DNA from: Paenibacillus sp. FSL H3-0469 | GTDB lineage: Bacteria; Bacillota; Bacilli; Paenibacillales; Paenibacillaceae | DNA: 64,000 bases | Direction: 5' to 3' | Assembly (NCBI RefSeq): GCF_038051945.1 | Contig: NZ_CP150302.1 | Span: forward strand, 5,766,001-5,830,000 | Shown here: positions 54,301 through 61,800 of the stretch, in pieces | Layout of the letters: every line of letters begins with the position of its first letter | Position numbering within the stretch: position 1 is the stretch's first letter | The notes under the pieces: generated by a model | Told to the model about the DNA's origin: nothing | Seen by the model: only the letters and a program-made list of their open reading frames with translations | Database searches by the model: none | Program-made: the position numbers and the translations under genes

Positions 54301-57029
54301 TTCATGCCGGAGCCATTCGTGGCGGGATCACGATTAAAATTACGGAAGATTATTTCTATGGTTATGTGTACGCAGGGCTGTTCATTCCAGACTCCATCCC
54401 GCTGCTTGGGGGCAAGGAGATCGCAGGCGTTGAGGCAGCCGTCTCCTCTGACTTTGTGGGTGCAAACTTTAAGGTCATTGGGGTGAAGCTTGGCTTCATC
54501 TATTATTGGAACGGTGACCTAAGCTTTGGCGGGTCCATCGACCTCTCTTCAAGAGGAGACGCCGTTCACTATGTCCACTCGGAGGCGCTGGACGAGAGCG
54601 GCAACCTTGTGCCAACCACCATGATCTATGGAACAAATATGAGAAGATTGAGTACGGAGGCCGTCGCTAAGACAAGGGCCGGGAATGGGGTTACCAAAGA
54701 GATTAATCCGGCAACAAAGGATGCCCTTCTCTTTGAAGTTCCGCTGCGCGGTTTAATCCAGCCGTCTGCATCTGAAATCATTGTCACCAATCCAAATGGT
54801 AAAAGATTGACCATGGTTGAAGACGATAATAAGGGCAACGGAAACTATCTTGTTCAATCTTTAGACGGCACGAATTATTTGTACATTTCAGTCACTGATC
54901 CCTCTCTGATTGTTGGGGGCAACTGGTCCGTTTCAGTTTCAACACCTGATGTCTATATAGACAACTTTGCAGTAAACAGTGTTGACTATATGCCTGAGCT
55001 GACAGGAGTTAGTGCTTCTACTAGCACAAATACAAGCCGTGATATTAACGTTTCCTGGACAACGGACAAGCAGGGCCAATATTCGGGTGCGCTTAATGTC
55101 TATGTCACGAAGGACCCGTCCGTCATGAAAACCATCGAATCCTCTAACATTCAAGATACTTCATCCTTAATTAGTATCGGCAACCTGGAGTTAGATGAAA
55201 TTAAATCAGGTTCTCATGTATTCACGCTTCCTGAGTCCTTCCCTGAAGGGAAATATCATGTGGTGGCCATGCTTGTGAACCATCAAGGCGGAATGAGCAA
55301 GAAAATCACGGCTTCGACCTTCACCTTTACCAATCCATTGCTCCCGCAAAACCCGAAATCTGTGTCTGCGGTCTATAGCGGCGACGGCTATGTAAAGGTT
55401 GATATAACGGGAACCGATGATACTGCAACACATTATCTTGTGGCGATCCAAGACGAAGATGGGGCCGAGGTCGAGAATTCCTTTGGTCAATTTAAAGTGG
55501 GCAGTGACATCATCCTCAAACCATTAGAAAACCAAACCAACCGGCCTCTGTTACAGGAAGGCAAGACTTACTTTGTTATAGTGCAGGCAGTTAGAATTGT
55601 GGAGTCTGCTCTTACACAGGCGGAATATTACCGTTCAACCGAATTTGCCTCATCGCCAAGCTTTGTTATGCCTTCAACGGATAAGCCCAAGCTTGTAAGC
55701 GTTGAGACGAACATTGACAGATCAAAGGAGCTCTATTACTTAAACACTGACCAATTCAAGGCGACGTACACCTTCGACAGACCTGTGAAAATGACCTTAA
55801 ACCTTAACACCGAAGATAAAAACACACCTCAAGAATTTAAGAAGGTGTGGTCATTTGAAGAAAAGCTTGAAGACGGCCAGCAGCTGGTGGACTTTACAGC
55901 GGTTGCCGAAAACCATGACACCCTCCAAGGCAGCCGCTCATCAGGGGCCATTGGATTTACTGTTGATACCAAAGCGCCTGTGTTACTCCTTGATGAAGAT
56001 GTTAAAACCAGCCTGGATAAGGAAAACGTTGATAACACCGTCAGCAATCAGGTTGTTTTTGTTGGTGCGGACTCCAGCTATAGCTTCCATGGCCTAACAG
56101 AGCCATCCGCAAGCTTAACGTTAGACGGCAGTTCAGACGGTATTGTTATCCGTCCTGACGGAACCTTCGTTGTCAACCGCAAGGCCTCAAGTGAGGAATC
56201 GAACCAAACTCTGATGCTTAAAGCGGTTGATGATGCTGGAAACGAAACGGTGGTTCCAGTGTATCTGGTGAATCGTGTTCTGTCAGAGTATGAGAGCATC
56301 AAACTAATCTCTGACCTGGAAAACTCCGAGGATCAGCCTGATTCGATTGAGCTGGGCATAGGCGGGACAACGGCACTTTCTGTGAAAGCACTCCGCACAG
56401 TTGACGGCACCGTTCTAAAGGCAGAAGACGTTGTGTGGGATGTTCTGTATAATCAGAACATCATCAGACTTTCACAAGACGGGACCCTTGAAGCATTAGC
56501 CCCAGGCGAAACGGCTATCAAGGTTAGTTATAGACTGTCTGCTTTTGAAGGCCAGAACGGGAAAACGGTCTATAAAGAACTGTCAGACGTTATCAAAATT
56601 CATGTAAAAGATTATGGTTACCGTTATGAAGTTCGTCAGACACAAGGGTTCTCGTTGTACACCATATATACTGAAATGAACATGGGGAAGGCAACGGTTG
56701 TGATTGGAGGCAACAAACAAACGCTGTTATATGACAATCTCAAGAAAGCATACATTGGTGCTTCAAAGGAGCTTGTCACAGGCGAGCAATTAACAGCCAA
56801 GCTTGGTTTTGAACCAACGGTGAAATCTCCTGTTCTTCTGCGTGGAGATACCGATGGCAGCGGTGCGATTGATAAAGTCGACGTTTTGGCAACCTTGAAC
56901 GCTATTTTGGACAATGTTTACAACGGTTTTAGTTCTGTAGAAAATTGGATGAGAGCTGATACAAACGGCGACGGCGTGGTTGACATTGTAGATGCGCAGC
57001 TCACCCTAATGGAGGCCCTTCAAAGATGA
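51339..57029 (+). CDS. Giant secreted protein with C-terminal type I dockerin (1896 residues)
   Basis: Signal peptide about residues 1-31. Residues about 35-320 form one beta-rich domain (FMKYSINSKTGGFSIETIDG), followed by a long central part with no recognised family. Fibronectin III-like modules lie near 1225-1460 and a Big_2-like Ig domain near 1665-1760. The last 60 residues are a dockerin: two calcium loops, GDTDGSGAIDKVD from residue 1836 and ADTNGDGVVDIVD from 1873, each with ligands at positions 1, 3, 5, 9 and 12, each followed by a Leu-rich helix. Dockerins bind cohesins. The next gene, overlapping by 4 bases, encodes a cohesin-like protein with SLH anchors, the obvious partner. No catalytic motif was recognised. 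Confidence 0.88.
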   Translation: MTFYRTMKRSMAAAIILSMLFTFASFPVHADSSNADYSIANEFMKYSINSKTGGFSIETIDGHPQKAFDNNLPLLYKEDAARSNGTSFTTVRIDGKDFIFGQEYGWFGIDTKLHEPVVSEQNRLLTIAWDIKGYTITQKVSISIDPNNSRTGNIGISYDVKNNNATAGKVGIRLLLDNALGSEIDAPYVLVDPSQPTIVETEYSGDNLPQQIRYVDSLSASNKTAYALLSGWSGNKDVNVDKVIVGHWINLANTRYEYTPNPSVDFTNYSNQYLVPDTATAYYWNEKAIEPGQVRISEMLYGIGSFAEQTQKEHVSIGIQTGNVYLANDKKGYENNGVFKANVTIDNSVSGAKELIEPIVKLSLEEGLVFAATKTREYTVKISGGLNIGTVFNIPDVDIIAETQSMITSKRLVVSLNATEIIDAKTNKVVDYSANTNILIPAVEGKLPEVSMKHVFPAAVYYEGDKNLTVSGDMKVLMEALSGSDGWSLYLVASSSGEATLIDKRKISFIDEGQTLAFSTNQTLAVGKYDIEFRFTNQQLIDAFGTKIKAAASVDVTDNLADKSASYGIVSLVRFTDAANHRQLYDYISFTNEDVMKKFIAGGVSKDGILHKGIAFKEDETEILLTLRGKIRLMDTGTEKYYSASPADGDITINSILTYDSTEALKMTVDSKGAKLEGDGTVKVINSINIWHNKWHFEASNGTKYTLNREAVAGKRAQAFELQLGDAGYMLQNIAGFLINIKYGVMTREDDDFGISFGGRISMPLKAADSSKGEEHYDYKGSLTADVQDVLYGSKDSEIGFVGINTTLSVALPKDILGPLVGNEAGVKADITINTIEDIYSIDAGVSVTMLEVEGSLALKKVPINSVPKMMLDKLTFFLAPSTMKVPVVAPYVFITGLGGGISNLADTIAGEPAGELPPLTIHLQTRLLINAIIVGDFKLDAKLSGLAIEGSGHLEKDEEGRLLNIGAGMNVQWISPFQLNAFGSISIHAGAIRGGITIKITEDYFYGYVYAGLFIPDSIPLLGGKEIAGVEAAVSSDFVGANFKVIGVKLGFIYYWNGDLSFGGSIDLSSRGDAVHYVHSEALDESGNLVPTTMIYGTNMRRLSTEAVAKTRAGNGVTKEINPATKDALLFEVPLRGLIQPSASEIIVTNPNGKRLTMVEDDNKGNGNYLVQSLDGTNYLYISVTDPSLIVGGNWSVSVSTPDVYIDNFAVNSVDYMPELTGVSASTSTNTSRDINVSWTTDKQGQYSGALNVYVTKDPSVMKTIESSNIQDTSSLISIGNLELDEIKSGSHVFTLPESFPEGKYHVVAMLVNHQGGMSKKITASTFTFTNPLLPQNPKSVSAVYSGDGYVKVDITGTDDTATHYLVAIQDEDGAEVENSFGQFKVGSDIILKPLENQTNRPLLQEGKTYFVIVQAVRIVESALTQAEYYRSTEFASSPSFVMPSTDKPKLVSVETNIDRSKELYYLNTDQFKATYTFDRPVKMTLNLNTEDKNTPQEFKKVWSFEEKLEDGQQLVDFTAVAENHDTLQGSRSSGAIGFTVDTKAPVLLLDEDVKTSLDKENVDNTVSNQVVFVGADSSYSFHGLTEPSASLTLDGSSDGIVIRPDGTFVVNRKASSEESNQTLMLKAVDDAGNETVVPVYLVNRVLSEYESIKLISDLENSEDQPDSIELGIGGTTALSVKALRTVDGTVLKAEDVVWDVLYNQNIIRLSQDGTLEALAPGETAIKVSYRLSAFEGQNGKTVYKELSDVIKIHVKDYGYRYEVRQTQGFSLYTIYTEMNMGKATVVIGGNKQTLLYDNLKKAYIGASKELVTGEQLTAKLGFEPTVKSPVLLRGDTDGSGAIDKVDVLATLNAILDNVYNGFSSVENWMRADTNGDGVVDIVDAQLTLMEALQR

Positions 57030-58639
57030 TCAAATACTTAAAAGTCATTTTGTGCATCATGCTTCTAGGGGCTGTTCTACCATCCTATGCCTATGGCGCA
57101 AATGATGCGGCAGACCTTAGTTATCGTGTGGACATCACCGTAACGGACAGCTCGGGTGCCTTGAAATCATCCTTTAAAGTCGGAGAAAAAATACTTGTTA
57201 AGCTTAGTCTTGCCTATACGGGTGCCGGAAGGGCACCGGTATATGGCTTTCAGGGAAAGCTGCAGTTTGATTCTTATGTGCTGGAAAATACCGGTGTGAA
57301 GATGGAAAACGACATTTCAATGAAAGTTTCCGATGGTGCCATCAACTATGTCTATCTGGATATGACCGCCAAGGGAACAGAGGATTCCATCCTGAAAAAT
57401 ATCGGAACGGCTGTATTTCAAGCTAAAAACAGCGGCACGTTCAGCCTTTTTTCAAGCAGCTTCATTCTAACCAACAAAGATGCGACACACCGGTATATTG
57501 AACCGGTTGAAGCTGTGCAAATCCTTGTTGGCGATGGAGTAAAGGATGCCTCGAAATCTCTGTTATATGAAAATATTGTTGCTGCAAAAGCTTTGCTTGC
57601 TTCAGTGACGATTGCGGATAATCCCAAAAACATCTATTATCCGGATCATTGGTACCCAACCAAATCCGCGGAAACATTGAGAGCTATGATTGCTGAAGCT
57701 GAGGCTGTTTTTAATAATAAGGATGCACTGGCTTCGGAAATCTCTGAAGCTATTGAAAAGCTTAGCATTGGCGTTTCTGACTTTGAGAACTCCAAAATTA
57801 CCGGTCCGAAACGTTGGGCTGCCCAGGGGGGTGACGGCGCAGCCGATAAGGCTGCAGTGGATCTTTACTATTCCGTTAAAGCTTCAGTGAAAGGCGGAAA
57901 CGGCAAAATTTCCGAGGGCTTTGAAGTTCAAACCATTCGCGCCACAACCTCTGCCACCATCCGAATGATTCCCGATGAAGGCTATGAAACCGAATATATC
58001 TTTGTCAACGGTGAGAAATGGATAGGCCACGACATTTACACTATTCCAGAGGTTAGCCGTGACACTATTGTGGTGGTTACCTTTGCGAAAAAAACGCCTT
58101 TTACAGATATAGCACATGACGACTGGTTCTATACTTCTGTAAGGTATGTTTACAACAAGGGACTGTTCACGGGAACCTCTGAGACGGAATTCTCACCCTC
58201 CGGAAAAATGAGCCGTGCCATGCTGGCCACTGTACTCTATCGCATGGAGAATAAACCGAAGGTTACATTTGTGAGTGTATTCTCTGATGTTCAAAGTGGC
58301 CGCTGGTATTCAGATCCGGTGATTTGGGCCCATCAAAAGAGTATTGTTAACGGGTATGATAAGGGGAAATTTGCTCCCAATGATGCGATCACCCGTGAGC
58401 AAATTGCGGTTATGCTGCATAGATACGCAAAGGTTAAAGGTGTTGGCCTTCAAGCTAAAGCTTCAAGCCTGAGCTTCAAAGATGCCAATCAAATTTCAGG
58501 CTATGCCAAAGAGTCCATTACTTGGGCTGTGTCCAAGGGCATCATGAAGGGCAACACTGATGTAACTATAAATCCTTCTGGTCTTGCTACCAGAGCGGAG
58601 GTTGCCACTATGCTCGAAAGGTTTAATGAGCTGAATTGA
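57026..58639 (+). CDS. Cohesin-like/FIVAR/SLH surface anchor protein
   Basis: A 537-residue protein. Signal peptide 1-24 (VILCIMLLGAVLPSYAYG). Residues about 33-170 have the strand pattern of a cohesin: FKVGEKILVKLSL, GFQGKLQFDSYVLE, GAINYVYLDMTA, IGTAVFQAKNSGTFSLF and a final VQILVGDG. Residues about 178-255 resemble a FIVAR helical module, and 283-350 an InlB-type repeat (IRMIPDEGYETEYIFVNGE). Residues 355-537 are three SLH domains (FTDIAHDDWFY, FSDVQSGRWYSDPVIWA, FKDANQISGYAKESITWA). This is the architecture of cellulosome anchor scaffoldins reduced to one cohesin. GGAGG lies in the end of the dockerin gene, and an ATGA overlap couples translation. Confidence 0.87.
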   Translation: MIKYLKVILCIMLLGAVLPSYAYGANDAADLSYRVDITVTDSSGALKSSFKVGEKILVKLSLAYTGAGRAPVYGFQGKLQFDSYVLENTGVKMENDISMKVSDGAINYVYLDMTAKGTEDSILKNIGTAVFQAKNSGTFSLFSSSFILTNKDATHRYIEPVEAVQILVGDGVKDASKSLLYENIVAAKALLASVTIADNPKNIYYPDHWYPTKSAETLRAMIAEAEAVFNNKDALASEISEAIEKLSIGVSDFENSKITGPKRWAAQGGDGAADKAAVDLYYSVKASVKGGNGKISEGFEVQTIRATTSATIRMIPDEGYETEYIFVNGEKWIGHDIYTIPEVSRDTIVVVTFAKKTPFTDIAHDDWFYTSVRYVYNKGLFTGTSETEFSPSGKMSRAMLATVLYRMENKPKVTFVSVFSDVQSGRWYSDPVIWAHQKSIVNGYDKGKFAPNDAITREQIAVMLHRYAKVKGVGLQAKASSLSFKDANQISGYAKESITWAVSKGIMKGNTDVTINPSGLATRAEVATMLERFNELN

Positions 58640-58689
58640 AATTTAAATGAATACCAGCCGCCCCAAAATATTTATTCATTAAATTAAAG

Positions 58690-58719
58690 ACCGCGAAGCC
58701 TTGCTGCTGCGCGGTTTTT
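58690..58719 (+). terminator. Terminator of the surface-protein operon
   Basis: ACCGCG (58690-58695) pairs with CGCGGT (58710-58715), the loop can pair further (AGC/GCT), and T5 follows. It ends the four-gene unit that begins at 42859. Confidence 0.82.
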
Positions 58720-58795
58720 CTCTGTTTGTCCCCGGAAGTTTTCATTATTCTTTTATTCCCTTCCTTTAGACTCAAATATACAAGATATGATTTTG

Positions 58796-58817
58796 TCTAT
58801 GAGAAAAATCTCATAGA
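58796..58817. promoter_or_regulatory. Inverted repeat in the leader of the last gene
   Basis: TCTATGAG-AAAAAT-CTCATAGA, a perfect 8-bp inverted repeat 41 bp before the GTG start at 58858. TATGAT at 58786-58791 could be a -10, with a poor -35. It may be an operator or a small leader hairpin. Confidence 0.4.
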
Positions 58818-58857
58818 TTGTCGAAAACATGGGTGCTGTGATGAAGGGGGAATTGGC

Positions 58858-61800
58858 GTGAAGAACCACCAGGCAAAACAGAGAATCAGGCTCTTGCTCC
58901 ATTGGCTGTTGATTGTCAGTCTAATTGCGGGGCTGTGGAATCCCGGACTTTGGCAGACTGGCCAGGCAGAGGCTGCGGCTGTGAACGGGACCGCCTCTGC
59001 TGCGGGCGATATCAGCGGTCATTGGGCAGAGCCGCAAATGAGCGAATGGATAGGGGACGGGTATATCAAAGGCTTCCAGGATGGAAGTTTCCGGCCTGAT
59101 CAGGCTATCTCCCGCATAGAGTTTGTGGCGTTAGTGAACCGTTTGTTTGCTTACCAGGGAACGGGAAAGATTAGCTTCAAGGATGTTCCCTCTGCGGCCT
59201 GGTTCGTCTCACAGGTGCAGGCAGCGGTCCAGGCCGGATATGTGACGGGATTTCCTGACGGGACCTTCCAGCCGGACAAGCCGTTGTCACGGGTGGAGGC
59301 GGCTGTGATGCTCGCCAAGCTTACGCCTGTGCTGATGAAGGACGGCGAAGATCCGCTGAAGGTGTTCAAGGATGCGGGCAGTATTCCGGGCTATGGCCGT
59401 GATGCACTGGGTGCTGTGCTAAGTGCCGGTTACATGAAGGGTTTCCCGGACGGAACGATTGCAGCTGCGCGGCAGCTTACACGAGCCGAAGCCGTTGTGC
59501 TGCTGGATCGTCTGAAGCAGCAGTCCGGCAGTCATGCAGAGGGAGGGATCATTCCTCCGGCGAAGACCTTGGAAACCGGTGGCACTTATGGCCCTGCTAC
59601 AGGCTCGTTCACCGTTGCCGGTGATCTTACCCTGAATGCGCCGGGCATAAAGCTGCGCAATATACAGGTTCAAGGAAATCTGCTCATCGGCTCCAAGGTT
59701 GGAGACGGAGAGATCTACCTTGAACAGGTGACGGTACAGGGCAGCACGGATATTCAAGGCGGCGGTGCCCATAGTGTACATATCAATCAGTCCCGGCTCG
59801 GAGTTGTAACCGTAGATCGCGCGGAGGGTCTGGTACGGGTTGTGGTCGGCGGGACAACGATCATCAGGCAGTTGAATGTCCAGTCCGGGGCTAAGCTTGA
59901 GTCAGAGCAGAGCGGGACAGCTTCCGGCGGGATTGAGGGAGTGGTCATTTCAGGGTCGGGTGAAGTCACCCTGAGCGGGAATTTCAGCTCGGTGGAGATT
60001 AAGAGCAACGTCAAGGTTGTGGTCACCTCGGGGACCATAGGCCGCTTAAGCGTTGCCGGGGGAGTTAGTAGTTCGGCCATTACGCTGAACGAAGGCGTGA
60101 AGGTGAGTGATCTGGAGCTGCATGGCACAGCCAGTGTATCGGGCACTGGGGAAATCGTGAAGGCGCTGGTAGATGCTCCGAAAGTAGTGTTTGAACGTTC
60201 CCCAGGCAGCGTGGAGACTACGACACGCGGGGAGTACACGGTTACTGCTCCGGCTTCAAGCACGGCTCCTGCCGGTGCAGGTGGAGCGGGAGGAACTGGC
60301 GGAGGAAGTGGTGGCGGTGGCGGAAGCAATCCGACGCCCCCGCCATCCCCAACAGCGACTCCGTCCCCAACGCCTCAGCCTACCCTGCCGCCTGCAGGGC
60401 AGCCGCTTGAGGTAGCAGTCACTGCTTCACTTGGCACCCCGGGAGGCTTCATGCTTAGCTTCAGCAAGCCTGTTGCGAATCTGACAGCAGCAGAGCTCTC
60501 ACTGAAGGATGCCGCGGGACAGGCTGTCGGGATATCCTTCATCGGCTCACTGAACGGAGGAAGCACTTACCGGGTTGCCGCAGACTTGAAGGAGGGAGAG
60601 ACCTACTCTGTGACTCTCTCCAAGGCAGGGTATGTCTTCGGCGACCCGGTCACCTTCGTTGTTCCGGTGATCGCACCAGAGGATATTCAGGTGGCTACGG
60701 CGGTGCAGAATATCACCGCAGCAGGTCTGGAGGTCCAATTTGATCAGCCGGTCGCGGATATGCCGCTGACCGGCTTCACCCTGAAGCGCAGCGGGACGGG
60801 CGAAGCTGTAGCTATTCAAGAGGCTGCCGCTCTTAATGGCGGAACCTCTTACCGGCTGGCAGCCGGCTTGCAGGAAGGGGCTACGTACCTGCTAACCGTG
60901 ACGAAGGCGGGCTACCGCTTCGGCGGGGGGGTGTCTGTATTCGTTCCGGTCACCGACCCGGTAGTGATCTCAGTATCTACTGAGGTCTACGGCATTACGG
61001 AGACGGGCTTCCAGGTATCCTTGAATCCGCCAGTTGCCGGATTGACCGCTGCCCATTTCGCCTTGACGGCGGGGGATGGCAGCGGTGTTCCGGTGGACGG
61101 AGCGGCTTCCACAGAGGATGGCGGTGTATACACGATTACGGCAGGGCTTGTCCCGGGCAGCAGCTACACGCTTAGTATGGAACGGAGCGGCTATAGCTTC
61201 GGGACAGCGCTTGAAATGACTGTACCATCCGTAGGCAAGGTGAAGGTTGAACCTTCGGTCGGCACGGTGCGGACCTACGGCTTCATCCTGTCCATGGATA
61301 AGACAGTGCCGGATGTAGATTCGCTGAGCCTGGTGCTGGAGAACGCGGCGGGCGGGCATGTCAGTATCGACATGCTCAGTACAGTGATTCCCGGCAAGCA
61401 ATATGAAGTGTGGGCCAGTCTGGCCCCGAAGGATTCGTATACCCTTTCGCTTGATATGGACGGGTATGAGTTCACCGAACCGGCGGCTCTGGCGGTCCAG
61501 GCAGATGAAGTTCCCTCTTCGGCAGGCTGGGTGACGCATAGCGGATTTGAGCTGCGGTTTGCGCAAGGCGTACCAGACTTCCCGGCAGGCGATATGACTC
61601 TGCAGGCTCCGGGCGGCGGGGCCGTAGAAGTGGATGAAGTCCAGCTTAGCCCGGACAGAACATCGGCAGTGATCACTGCCGATCTGCCCGCGGCAGGAAG
61701 TTATGCTTACCGCGTGAATCTCTATGACGGACGCTTCATACAAGGGACCGTAGTTGTTCCTGAGACAGTGGAGATCAGTAAGTATACGACCTTCGACGGG

